Source of the DNA: Callipepla californica brunnescens | Lineage: Eukaryota; Chordata; Aves; Galliformes; Odontophoridae | Length of the DNA: 64,000 bases | Assembly (NCBI GenBank): GCA_023055505.1 | Contig: JALIRH010000001.1 | Coordinates: 9,364,467-9,428,466 of the forward strand | Direction of reading: 5' to 3' | Shown: positions 14,597 through 27,655 of the stretch, in pieces | How the letters are laid out: the number at the start of each line of letters is the position of its first letter | How positions within the stretch are numbered: position 1 is the first letter of the stretch | Program-made: the position numbers and the translations under genes | The notes under the pieces: model-generated | The model's database searches: none | What the model was told of the DNA's origin: nothing | The model's input: only the letters and a program-made list of their open reading frames with translations

Positions 14597-14680
14597 TAAC
14601 AACCACGTTTGGGAACACCTGCCATAGGCAAGGATGTGTAACAACCACATTTGGGAGCACCTGCCATAGGCAAGAATGTA
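14597..14680. repeat. 42-bp tandem duplication
   Basis: Two adjacent 42-bp copies (14597-14638 and 14639-14680) each begin TAACAACCAC and contain CACCTGCCATAGGCAAG. They differ at only a few positions, so the duplication is fairly recent. No gene is recognised around it. Confidence 0.95.
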
Positions 14681-16300
14681 TCATAAATGCTCTGAGCTGC
14701 AACAGATCATCATCTATGTCACATTCAGGAACCCCCATGTAAAAATTCCTGGAAAACCGGTGTCCTGCAAACATGGATGTCAGAACAGCAGCTCCTGAGG
14801 GCTGCCAAAGGGCTGCTGCTGATATATTTCTGCCAATCCACTTTCGTGATGAAGTTGCCTCTCCTTTTCCCAGCCATGGTAAGACTTTGCTTGTCACAGC
14901 CTCCCAGCCCATCTGTCCTATCAAATTGGCTTTTCTCCCTCTGGCTGTTTTGCGTTTCCCTGGTGTAAGCAGGTTTTAATCCCTCCATCTGATTAGTTAG
15001 GGGAAAAAAACACTGTTAATCTGATAACAGCAGGATAATGTAGCACTGCAAAGATGGTATGATTTAATTATATTAAAATATTTATTTATTTACTTACTTA
15101 TTTATGGGCCCTTCAGCAGAATGTAATGGCTTTAGTTTCCAAGAAACTAAATGTTGCCCTAAAAGCATATCGGATTTAAGAGTGCTTTATAAAATACCGA
15201 TATTCCCCAGTAAGAAAAGAGTTCTCTGAGTTCATCTTGGTAGCACGTTTTGAATTGCTGATGCTCTTGATGGACTTACCCTGTCCTCGGATTGTGTCTT
15301 CTCAGCTCCATTTTCCCACTGTGGGAATTCTGTACATTCACAAAAATCAACTAGCAAACACTTCTCCTTAGAAAAAGTCGCTGGCTTCCAAATAAATCTG
15401 ATTATAACGACTTCCACAATGACACAGCTGAAATAATTTGTAGATTTTAATGCTTAAATTGACAACCTATTAAATTTCTGTTTAAACTAAGTAACTCACG
15501 CAGGCCTGAACAATTTAGCTCTTGGCACGTCTCAGGCAGACTAGCTGTTGAACTTGGAACCCCCTGCCTCACACAGTCTAAGTCAGCTTGTTAGACCTGA
15601 AAATGGTGTTTAACAGACCTCCTCCTTGTAGGAATGTGTGACACCCTGCTAGCTGACATAGCTGGGCACACATCTGCTCAGGATGAGGAAAGGCACACCC
15701 GGGGCTCAGGGTTATGTGACAGCAGTGTGCCTCCCAAGTGCACAAAAACCTCTCCAGAGCTCTGGCTGGGACCTTCTACTCCAGCTTCCCTCCTGGTGAC
15801 CACTCAGTGGTGCTCTAATCTCACATGATCCCACTGGGGTTGAGAGTCTGGGGAGGACATGCACACAAAGGAGCAGCACTTCCAGAACATGGTGTACCTG
15901 AGGCAGAGCTCAAAGAACTCAGATCAGCAGCTGAGCTAACCCGGACACACGGGAAGATCACTGCCATTGACCTCAGGCAGAATAAGACCACCTCTTTCCC
16001 ATAACAAGCTATGGTAGTTAAGCTGCATTACCTTGTAAGTGAATCTGAACTCCACAGGATGACTGTGGGCTGACTTCTGCTCCTATCAACCCATGGCATC
16101 TCTCTGTGCTAAGATGTTCTTCAGGACCAGTTCCATCCAGCAATCACCCAATCTATTTCCAGCTGGCTCCCACATATACATGCCACACAGTCCATTGGGT
16201 GTGGACACAGCCTCCATCCTACTGTTTGGACAGCACTGAGCAATACTGGCAGTGAATGTAGTCTGTGAAGGTCTTAGCTAAAAGTGGATAAACAGATGAC

Positions 16301-16349
16301 TAGATAGATAGAAATATAGATAGGTAATTAGACAGGTAGATAGATAGAA
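16301..16349. repeat. Degenerate (GATA)n microsatellite
   Basis: Interrupted TAGA/TAGG units extend for about 50 bp. Confidence 0.9.
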
Positions 16350-19300
16350 GGATTTAAACGACACTTTGTCCTTCTTTTCCCCTTCTCTTTTAGCTTTGGA
16401 TTTCCACTATAGTAAACCAAACTAACACAGAGAACCCTTTCTTTAATTCATTGGTGGAAGTTGGTTTTTAGATGTCTTGTACAGTCACATGGGCTACCCA
16501 AGCCAATGCAATTAGAAAAGTTTACTCTGCCTAACAATTATTTTTGCCTTTCTGGGACATTGGTGTGTGCATCCTGTGAATGCTGAAAGGGGAATTAATC
16601 CAGCCTGCTTTCCTGAGGACAAATTGCTCCTGTGATCTTCCCACAGCACGTGCTTTTTGTCCCACATTCTCAGGTTTATTTTGTGTTTTAAACGAACGTA
16701 CTACTGGATCCTATCTTCAGCAATACCCAGTGGACCAGAAAAGAGTCACCAGGATATATGCTTCTGTTCTGCGTGTAGCCAAATGAGACCTGATTTCTCC
16801 AGTCCTTGACAAAGTTTCCTTAGAAAACAACATCATAATTATAATGAGAAATGAGCCTAGAATGTGAGTTTTTTTTTTCCTCAGAAAAATGAAATGGCAA
16901 TATGATTCAGGTCTCTTACTAATGGATGTTTCTGGCAGTATAAAATATGGGAAGACATTTTTTATCACTGGCATTGTGATTTTAGCTACAGTGAGTTATT
17001 ATCAACATCTAAAAGGCAAGATCTTCAAAGCCGAAATTTAAAAAAAAATGCAATGTAAAAGAATGTATCTATCATATTTGTCATGGATTGAAAGTACAGG
17101 GCAAGAGAGGTGAACAGTCATTGAATTTACACAGGATGACTCTAAGTGCAGTGCTCTTTTTTGGAAGCTTATGACTAATATTGGATCCCACCGTAACCTT
17201 TTGTTAACAAGAATTTAAGTGCCCTCCCTGCATAAATGAGATTATTTTACTTAGAGTATAGAGGCAGCATAGTCTGTTATTAATATGGTCTCACACACTT
17301 CATCATATTTATAGTCTTACCAAATGTTAATGGCTTGTTTGAAATTTCTTTTCTGATTATCTGCTTTGCACTGATATTCTAGTTTTTAAAAACAACCAAA
17401 CATATCAACCACAATTCACCTGTTTCTGAAAAAGGATTGGGGAAATTGTATTGCTCTACTTAGGTCTAACTTGTATGAGTTCCGTCCACATTTCCATTAT
17501 TCTTTGACTTAAAAGAGGAGAGTGCATGATAGACTTGGTTTGGAATGGGCCTTTTTGCTTTCTTCTGATCTTGAATCTGCCTAAGCAATTGCAATCCAGT
17601 TGCAATTACCAAAACACAGTTTGCAGGAACAAACACTGGCTTCAAATCTGAAGAGTCACTGCAAACAAATGAACTGTCAGCAACAACAGAAAGCCTACCC
17701 CATCATCTTTTGCTTGTATCCAAAGACCTGGAGAGATTTTAGAAACCTTTCTCGTGTTTAATAAGTTAATTTTCTGCTGACTCAAACATGTTACAGATAA
17801 TGTTTTTACTGAAAAATGAAAAAGAAAGCTGACAAGATAGATAAGCGGAGTAATGGTATCTAAATATTGAAGTATTAAAGTGTAAAAGTACTATTAACAG
17901 CTTACTGCAATTTCCCCTGGAGAATCAACTGCTGAACCAGCTACTTGTTTCTCACCTCTTGCAGTTCCCTTCATTCCCTCTTTTCAGATTTGTAAGTGCT
18001 GCTCAATAGCAAGGCCTCATCAAACTCATTTGTTCCTGTGACTCCTTCCTTCCTTCCAGCTGCTTTTTGACCTGCAGTGATGCTGTGCCCTTCTCACAGG
18101 CAGCCTTTGTCCTGGGTGTGCTGGGCTGGACGGGCTGAGTCCTGTGGATCTGGTGACACTGCTGTTGTGCTCCTGTGTGAACCCGTGTGACACTAAGAAT
18201 TCAACATGCCCTCAACCCTCACACGAGACATTTAAGTACCTTCTGTGCTTTCCGAACTCAGATGTTTCAACATCCTTCTACATCTTATACCCTTCTGCCC
18301 TCCTGGCCTGTTCTCTGCAGGTTCTTCTTGTCTTTTCACCCTGGTGCCTATATTTTGGATGACAGCCACTCTGGTCTGGGCAGACTGTAGGCTATGGCAG
18401 TGTGGTTCCTGAAGAAGGGTCTCTTCATACAGCTGGCACCAGAGCTGTGCTGGCCAAGAGGCTGCATCCCTTGAGACGGGAGGCTGCTAAACTCAGACCA
18501 ACTAGGGATCCTGCTTGGTCCTAGAGAAGTGGGATCACTGCTGCTAGAAGGGTCCTGTAAACTCAATCATGAGCTTTTTGACCTGGAACCCAGCAGACTG
18601 TTCTGAAATATTCATCGTTCTTCCATTGCTGCACTGAGCAAAGCAGGCAGCAACAAGCTTTAATGCTGTGCCACGGTCAGGATACAGGCAATGCTTTGAA
18701 AGTCCAGCAGATATTACTTGTACTCTTACCTTAAGAATTCTGCACCACACAAATACAGTGACAATAAACTCCTAACTACTTTGAAGAAACATGATCTAGT
18801 AGCTATTTTTATTAAAATAGCTTTGAGCCTACTTCTGTGAGCATGGTAGCTAGCAGCAGGGGCTTACTATTGAGTCACGAGCTTTTCTTGCTTCATCCAA
18901 GAAAGCTGGCACTTCCAATGTTTGGACAAAATGCAGTAATGTTTTTCGGCACGTCTCTCTATGCCTCTTTCCAAACATTAATGCACAAAATTCAGGAGGA
19001 CCCAAAATGGTGGAGAAGCCACCTGCTCCCTCAGTAGATGATTCCAGGAATTAATTATGCTCACTGTGAGAAACATGGTTCTTATCTTTATTCTGGTATT
19101 ATTCGGCTGAGCTTCCTTTTCCATCAGGTTCTACTACTAGAAATCTCCTAAACAAATATTTTGATTAAACCAACTCTGAACTTTCTCTTCAAAATAGTAA
19201 ACTGTTCGAGGGTCCTTTGTGTCCTGTTATTAGGTCTCTTGGGCTTCACATCATTCTTCTATGTCCTTCTGGAAGTCTTATTACATTTTCCAGAGTTCTT

Positions 19301-19597
19301 CAAATAGCGTAGTGATTATTCCTGTGAAACATTCCAGGTATCAGCTGTGGTGCAGATGTGCTCTGGAGTGTGCTGGGCATTCCTGGGCTTCTGACCATGC
19401 GATAGGTGAAGCCATGCTGACCATGAGCTCGTGGTTGTCTGAATGACTGAGAAACACAAAATGAATCATTGTGGCTTCTTTAGACTTCCGCAGACCTTAA
19501 TGAACCTCTGTAAACCTCTTCACGTATCTCTAAAAGGCCACATACATCTCTTCTAATAGAAACCTGCTTCATGTGAAGGAATTCAGTTCATTTCTGG

Positions 19598-19617
19598 AAA
19601 AAAAAAAAAAAAAAAAA
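19598..19617. repeat. A20 homopolymer
   Basis: Twenty consecutive A are followed by GGGGG. No retroposed sequence is recognised upstream, so a retrocopy tail is not supported. Confidence 0.95.
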
Positions 19618-21599
19618 GGGGGAATTATCAGAAATCTACCTTTCATAATTTACTTTCAAGCCAGGAGCCTATATTTGCGAGAGTGTTAATTCTGCTTTGT
19701 ATTCAGTAAGACAGTTTCAGTCTGTTTAGGGCTGGTTTCTTTGGTCTCTGCCCATGTCTCTATTTTAACATTCAGCATATTCTGCAAGGATGATGCATTA
19801 ATCAGGTTAAGAAACTATAACAGGTATTTCTAGACTGAGAGGTTTCGCTCACTGAACCCCAAGGGAATTTTACTCCGCTATTGTGGATTGAATTTATGAC
19901 TTTTCATTTCAATTGAATCAGAATTGTTATGCCTGGGATAAATTTGTCCCGGCTTGTTTACTGGCTTATTTGAATGATTACACAATTGTCACACTCTAGG
20001 AAATCATTCTGCTACTCAAAGCGTTAGGCTGATCAGAATTTTCTCCTTGGAAATAAAAGATTATGGGTAAACAACATAAAGGAGAACAAGGCTATATTAT
20101 ATCATGAAAGCAATCAAACACTAATCCATTTAAGTGCTCAGTTCTGAAGTGGAATAGCGCTGTGCATGATACAGAATTAGGAACTGAGTATACAAGATAC
20201 AAAGAGATCTGTGAACAACTAGAGAGGCAGACAAAGTAATTAGACAAATCATTCTTCAGTTTCTGTAAGAAATGCTTTTTCTTCCTATTACTTGCATGCT
20301 GAATTACTGTTTGCACAGCTTTTTGTGATTTTCAGTTAATACTGCAAGAGACAGTGTAATTATATCTGGTTTAGAAGTACTGTTACTATGTCAACACTTG
20401 TATTCTGTTACCTATTTATCACTTTGAATCACCCTACAGGAGCCGTGCTAGATTTTTTAGCGTGTTTAAGTGATTTAGTTGAATATTGCAGGCATTTGCT
20501 TCACTTAAAAAACACCCAAGAAGGGACACTGGACTGTTCTTGGATACATTAGATTGCATTCAAGAACATGAAGAAGAGCTGTCTGGAGGTCTTCAGTACA
20601 TCATCATTCTTACAAAGTTTGCTGTCATTTCTTGCAGTTGCCCAGCAACAAAACATCCAAGCCCATATGTTTTAATGAATGACTTGGGAAACAGAGGGTT
20701 AACAGACAACATAAAGATATGAGACTTTAAAAGTCAAGTCTCTTCAACATACTGAGCAGAATTTTAACCAATTTAGGAAAACTGTCCCATCTCTAGTAAT
20801 ATTTAAATAAATATCTTGTAAGTCTATTGACATTTAAGCTGTGAATTAAATGCTTCTACACAGAATGACTTCAGATCATAATCAATCTCTAGGTGACATA
20901 TGTTCTACCTAAACAAGTTGCAGAAGAAATGGTTTTGCCAAGAAACATGTTCTCCCTTTAAAAATCATACAGACAAAATGCTCTCAAGATATACGTTGCC
21001 TTATGAGGTGCAATTGCCAAGACATTAAAGTACATCATTTTTCTGCTCCTTCACCATGCTGGGTTTATGTAACTTAATTGCTACCCAGCCATGCAGTGCT
21101 GTTTCAGTAAAATGCTCTCAACTACTCAGGTCTGTTATTCAGAGCACAGAGCTTAAGAGTTGTAAAACAGCTCCTAGGGAAGCCATGCCTGCCTATATAT
21201 AGGTCACAGTAATGAGGTTGCAATTGTGCTAGAAAAAGTTTGTCAAAAATGATCATAAGCTGATGGCGGTGCAGGATTCATCAGCACTTGGTGCCTAACA
21301 GCTGTATCCATTCAGGTGAACAGGAAACCGAGCAGAATCATTTCAGCTTGTCACCTGCGAAGTTTATTGCTTGTGAAAATAAGAGATTGTAGAATTAACC
21401 TGTCACACATACACGTATAGGCACTGCGGCCTCACAGCTGAAGTCAGTGCCAGCACAGCTGGTGTGAGGGTACGCATCATCTCATGAAGTAATTCCAGTA
21501 GCTCGTAGGGTGCAAAACCAAACAAACGTCTTCGAGGTCCTGTCTGTAAGTCAAGACCTGCTTAGAGCTGTGGGGCTGGCTCTCGCCCACAGAAGGCAG

Positions 21600-22260
21600 G
21601 CCTGCGGGGACGTGGCAGGCAGAACCGTGCCCCGTCCTCGTTAAATGGTGCTTGGTGTTTCCTAAGGGCAGCTGAAGGGGCCGGGAGCCGCAGCCCTTCC
21701 CGGCCGATGAGGGACGAGTGCCCAGATGTAACACAGGCGCTTCCCCTGCATGTACTGGAGCGACAGGAGGCACAGCAGGTCAGCATCCCGCTCTGAGAAG
21801 CTCCAGCTAATTAGAAGAATTCCGGGAAACTGGAAACCGTGACCTTTAACAATCTTCTCTGACATTACCCAACCGCCTGACGCGGGCCCAGGCAGCGCCA
21901 GGCGGCTCAGCCCGCCCTCAGCCCCGCTCCTGCGGGCGCGGGAGCCGGGCGTTCCCGCGGTGCCGCCGCTAGGGGGCCCTCGGAGCCCGCGGAAGGGCCC
22001 GGCTCCGCCCGGGTTGCGTGGCGCGCTTGGGCGCCGGCTTTCCCTTTCTTAAAACGCGGCCGAGAGGTTTCTGTTTTAATTTTAAGACGGCGTTCAGGCT
22101 TCTGACGCATGCGGAGGCGTCTGAGCGTGCTGGGGGAATGAGGAATCCCAACCAGGGGACTACGCGCGGTGTGTTTAATATTTGCACAGACCGTGCTCTG
22201 CTCGGCGGGGGAAAAAAACAGCGGGACCACGCTGAGCCCCACAGCAGTCCGAATGAGTGC
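21600..22260. promoter_or_regulatory. CpG island without an assigned gene
   Basis: GC-rich sequence has dense CpG dinucleotides, densest at about 21880-22060, in a window otherwise poor in CpG. Unmethylated islands of this kind usually mark promoters in birds. No protein-coding first exon, Kozak start or clear splice donor can be assigned on either strand. Open frames across it (for example 21907-22332 minus, 22018-22326 plus) are expected from GC-rich sequence and match no known family. It could be the promoter of a noncoding RNA, a distal or alternative promoter, or an enhancer-type island. Confidence 0.75.
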
Positions 22261-25200
22261 AACCAGAGGAGGGAAAGTAGCTCTGCTTTGCTGTTGGACC
22301 ACCATCAAGGAGAAACTGGAAAGTAATAACAACTGACTCCCAAATCTGGCCGTTTTATTTCTTTATTTTTAAGCGCTCAGCTAAGGCTTCAGAGAGGTGA
22401 TGCAGCCCTTCCAATAGAAGTGATCTAATGTCAGAAATGTGAGATAAAACTGGGTTTGTGCATAAGGGAAAGGAGATAGCTGTTCTGGTGAAGAACAGTT
22501 CTTATAGCTCAGGACATCTGAGCAGAACGGAGGCAAGGACCCGCTTCTTACGGAGTGGTTCTGCCGCAATACCGAGCAAGGAAAAGCATTCTAATTAATT
22601 AGATTTATTTACAGCAACTGGATTTGGGATCAAAATAATTGCCTTGAGACTGAAGTGCAGCTGCAACACACGTTCCAGATGTGAAATTAAGCACTGCGTT
22701 GCAAATGATTTTTATTTTCTAATTTTAAACTCAGAATTGGTCAGGATCAGATAAATTGATAGATTCATAGCATCAGCTGAATTCATCCAACACAAAGGTG
22801 CTCTCACACTCCCCAAATAATCAGGCTCGTGCAGGGGAGCAGTTTCTTGCAAATGAAAACATCGACCCTGAGAAAGGTCTTTGGATGTAGGAAACTGCTG
22901 CACGTATGGACACGAGATCTTAATTTGTGCCTCAGTTTGAAATTCAACTGGGCAGCAGGTTACCACCTCACTCATGGTGTGGATGACCTCTGTGATCTCC
23001 AGGTTAGCAAATCTGCTAGGAATCCTCTGCTCCTGGGGACCCCAAACAAGCTTTTTATGGCTCACCTAGCTTCTTTTCCAGCAGATGGTGATGATGAGTA
23101 TTAATTTTCCTCAGTAATTTTTAAAGGAAATTGTGTCCTAAATGGTTATGTTGTCCCATGTTCACCACTTACTTCAGACTATCAGTCTATCTAAGTGAAT
23201 TGATGTGTCATTTTGCTTCTCCTTTGTTAGCCTTTCCTCAGTGTAGCTGCACAGGAGAATCACAAGCATGTGATGCTTGTGATCCCCAGTCTACTAAGAC
23301 TGTTTTAGCTATCAGAAATTGTGTTCTTTTTGACTGCAACTGGTTTAATTCTTAAGTATTTAGCACCTTTTCACCTCCGTTTTGGGTGACTGACGAAGGT
23401 GTGACTGGTCCAGGTTTTTAAAGGCCAGATGGTCTGAGTCCTCGTGGAAAAAAAAGGCAAGCCCCTTTGTGGAGCTGTACAAGCAGGTTCAGTGCTTTTG
23501 CCATAGAAGACAACCTGGGCTTAATGCACATGTACGAAGTCTTCCACAGTTCATTATGTTAACGAGAATGAACTATGAGAGAAATTCCAAAGTTAACTGA
23601 AATGCACTTTATTTCCTCAAACTTGTGCTAGCAGATGTCAGGCTTTCTTATAAATTAAAAGACTTCTGGCATAGGTCACTGCAGTGGCTCTCCCTTCTTT
23701 AAAAATGTAAGCGCTGCCTTTGCATCACTGAGTGCTTGGAGGAACAGGGGTTGCTATGCTCAGGGCATTGACGTACAGCAACAGATTCAGTAATAGATAA
23801 CCTGAGAGGCTATAGTGTACAGGAAGGTAAACGTGAGCCATTTTGAGCTAACAAGTGATCCTGCACAAAGATGGTAAAAAACACCTACAAGAACTAGACC
23901 AGGTCCCCACTGCCTACTGTGGGTTATTGTATCTCCAGGAGTAGAAACATCAAACAAGTGTGAGATGTTCCCTTAGGTAGCTTTAAGTGTTAGCTTACTG
24001 GAGGAAGCCTTAGCTGGGTTGTATGATGTTGGGTAGTACTAGACAACTGGTCAGATTTCATACAGAGGTAGAGAAGGATGTTATGGAAAGGAATGTTTAC
24101 CCTTGAATAAACAAACTTTTTAGTTTTCTCCTTTATGTGTCAGGAACAGCTGCTATTCCTCTCAGCGAGTCTGAACTTTTAAACAAGGACATATTGGGGA
24201 CAATGTAAAGCTACAGAAAATGGCATAGGAAAAGTAGCGCAATGACAGAAAGCTAAATATAGCCTAGCAAGAGAAAGTGTGAAGTACTATTGTTCTGTTT
24301 GAGATAAGGCAATTGCATTGATACGTCCATTTTTTTTTAATATGAGTATTCTATCATTGCAGAAGCTTTAAAGGTAGCATTTAAATTAGTGTAATGCTTT
24401 TGCATGTATAGGTACAATTGTAGGGCATGTATATTCAAAACAGCTAAATGAGTTTATCGAATAGTAACACTGGAGAGTTGGCATGGTGCCTGCCTCCTAT
24501 ATCTGTGTTGTGAATTGTGTGAATACCTGATTTTCTCAGCCAAAAAAAAAAAACAACCAACAAAACAAACAGTTAACATCAGGCTAAGAACCTTAATATT
24601 GTTAGGCAGATGTTAGCCCAATAGCTTTCCTGTGACAGGGACTGCAGCACTTCAAGAGCAATGCACAGAGAAAACACAAGGAAGACTATATGCACAGTGA
24701 GCCATCCTTCCCTGCTTTCCTGAGCCAGAATTGCATTGAGACTCCTTTTTTTGTTTGCTTTTTTTTTCCTCTCTAAATTTTCACCAGTGGACTAGTCCTC
24801 CCTGAATTTCTCTAATGACTTTTTGACTTTGTCTATGCTTCTGGCCTGCACAGCAGCCTGTGACAGTATAATTATGTACTAGGCAAAGAAATACCTGCTC
24901 TCTCCCCTTAATTTGACACCTGATAATTTCAGTGGATACCCTGTAGTTTTTGTGTGGTGCAATGCAGTGAATCATCATTACCTCGTCACCTCTTCAACAC
25001 CATCCATTGTTTGTAGCTTTCCTCATTAACCTTTTTAGAAACTGTTCCTGCCTTGGACCATCTTCACTGCCTTCATCCCTTTCAACTGAGGCCCTCTGTG
25101 ATGTTGAAAGGAACAGTCTGCATACAAAAAGCTTGTCCAGCATAGGCCAATTTTAGTTGAAACAAACCATGAGAGTGGATTACAGTCCTGTGGAGATTTG

Positions 25201-27548
25201 TTTCTGAATAAGCTTGATAAAAATCAAAGGTTCTTACTCAAAGTGGGACAAGTGGTAGTCATGTCTCATATATACATATATCAGTTCTCATAATGGCACT
25301 AGGTCACGAAAGGAATGAAATCTGAGTTTAGATCTACTCATTTTTGAGAAAGGATCTGAATCAGTGCCTGAGCTACAGGCTGATCTGGACTATGTCTCTC
25401 CAGTTCCAGCTGCTCTGTTTTTCTTCTCAGAGCTCTTTGAAAGCTGCTGGAGTAGGGATTGAACCCAGCTTGCTTCCCAGGCACATCCTTTTAGCACTCA
25501 GGAGTGGAAACTGTTCCTTCCTCAAGCCCATCTCTCTGAGTGCATTTTCTATGAATAGCAAACTACGGGGCGCACTTCATAGTTGTTGGTTTACTTCTTC
25601 GAATAAATTTGAGTTTACATTGTAACATGATGGAAGGTAAAGCAACAACAGCAGAGCAGCAAGATCCCAGGCCACAGCAAATGAAGATTTGCTCAAGCAC
25701 AACAGCAGTGGGCACAGAAGTAAGGGAAAGAAGCTGCTTACATTCAGAAGGTCCCAAGTAGGCAGGGACCTCCACAGTAATGCCCTTGCCTCCACTGCCA
25801 GCCCTTAAATGAGCTGTGGGAAGGTGGTGGATCCGGGCTCCACCCCCTCTTGTCACTCAGATGCATTGCGTGCAGCTGAGCTCCCCTGGGTTGGCTGTGC
25901 CTTCCCACCCAGTGCTCAATTGCTGGTTCAAGCCATGACTTAGCATTTCCACAACAGTCCTCCAGGACACAGTCAGAATTCTAGTGTGTCATGGCTGTTT
26001 AAAAAAAAAAAAAAGAAAAAGGTGTAATTGCTGATGGTGTAGTTTCTGATTGCTTATCTGTTCCTGCATCCTCATTGGCAGTAGCTGTAGAAGTGTTGTT
26101 GTTCAGGAATGGAGGTTTTTTTTTGTGGCAGAATACTTGTGGCCCCACTCTGACTACTCAGAAGTATTTGGAAGTTGGGAAGGAGGCATTTCTGAGCTCA
26201 GTACAGTTACCCACAGACTACTACCAGGAAAGGTCCCTAAACAGGTCAAAGGAAGGCCAGAGATTTCTTACACAATACTTAACAGTAAAGACCTTGACAG
26301 CTTGGAGCTTTCTGTTCATCTTGAAAATGAATTATGTAATTTCTGCTGTGCATAGAGTCCACCAGCTTCTGATCCAAACAACACACAGCTTCTGTGATAA
26401 GTCATGTCTCAGTGCCTAGCCCTCCCTATCCTTGCTCCTCTAGGCCCTTTCCTGTCAGGCATTTGGAAACACAATCCCTTGCAATGAAGAAAAAAAACAA
26501 CCTTTTTTCTTATTTCCTTCCTGCACTTGAGTCAAAAAAGGAAAAAAAGGGTCATATTTTGACTTTACAAACACTTAGGTAAATGTAATAAGTGTTGGCC
26601 TCTAATAAGGCATGAGTAGATGCTGGTTGGCCAGCAGTCCTCACTTTGGCCAGCACCCCTTCCATGGGGCTCTTCTCGTCTTGGAAGTAATCAGGGTATT
26701 CAGCAACACTGCTGCTTTCTCACCTCTTTTAGACCCAGTGATTTTCACAGTGTGTGCTTGTTTGCAGTTTACGTCCCTAACAAGGTGCTGTTTTTGAACT
26801 AGACTGCCTGGATGATTTCTATTCTCTTTATGCCAGCATGGGAGATGCTTTGTCTTCCAGTTCAAGTTCTGCTTGTCTTCACACTGGACTTTAAAAATAA
26901 GCACAGATCAGCATTCACAGTACAAAAATTAAAACAACAACAACAACTCATTGACAGGCACCTTCCTGTTCTGGGGAAAGTTTGCGTTTGCATTTAAAAG
27001 CACAACTTTTTCTGCAGCCTCAACAACCAGTGAGACATCACAGGTTGCTTAGGGACACAACATTTGACCTGCACATGACTCAGAGTTTATCTGCAGTGCA
27101 AGAGGAGCTAGCTGAGGTTTGCACATCTCCCTACCACATTCCCTCCGGACACAGAGATTTGTATCTCTGCATCTGCTTTATCATTCCTAGCTTGGATCTA
27201 AACAATCTTGCAAGGTGTATGGTAGTCTTTTCCTTTCCTAAGGAAATCCTTTGCAAAATATGAGGATCTGGATGGCATGATCATGAGCAGCATTAACTGA
27301 TCTGAAATCAGTGCTCCTTCAAAACACCTGAAAGGCAGTATGCTGATCTCGTGAAGATTACTTCCTTTGACCTCTTCTGTTATTTATGAAAGCCCAGGCT
27401 CTGCTGTTCCAGGCATTTGAAATGTATTCCTTTCCACCTGATCTGTTTCAAAAAGAGAAACTGAAACAAGAGCACTTCGGGGATGAGATTGATAGCTCAA
27501 GCATAGCTGAGACAAAACCAGGTTGTCTGCTGCTGCATACTGTTATGG
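22261..27548. other. Intergenic, unique sequence
   Basis: AT-rich unique sequence. Short A-runs occur at 24541-24552 and 25999-26013. No gene, RNA or clear repeat family recognised. Confidence 0.6.
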
Positions 27549-27655
27549 GATCATAAGATCATTTAGATTGGAAAAGAACTTCAAGATCATCAAGCCCAAG
27601 TGTCAGTCTGATCTACTGAGTTCCATCACTAAACTATGTCCCTTAGTGCACACAG
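27549..27655 (-). mobile_element. Degraded CR1 3' tail
   Basis: The stretch GATCATAAGATCATTTAGAT, followed by GGAAAAGAACTTCAAGATCATCAAG, matches the complement of a CR1 terminal region at low identity. The copy is old and about 0.1 kb; its left limit is approximate. Confidence 0.7.

Larger units (their letters stand above)
12811..21599. other. Intergenic, mostly unique sequence
   Basis: No gene recognised. It contains a (TC)n tract (13070-13093), a 42-bp tandem duplication (14597-14680), an ATTT-rich run near 15080-15105, a degenerate GATA repeat (16301-16349) and an A20 run (19598-19617). GC content rises at its right edge, where the CpG island begins. Confidence 0.6.

Noticed and set aside
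19598..19617. A20 run as the tail of a processed pseudogene or retrocopy
   Set aside because: The upstream sequence resembles no mRNA or SINE, and no target-site duplication is apparent.
21907..22332. 141-residue minus-strand frame across the CpG island
   Set aside because: The composition (Ala/Arg/Pro/Gly rich) is what GC-rich sequence gives by chance, and frames are open on the other strand too.
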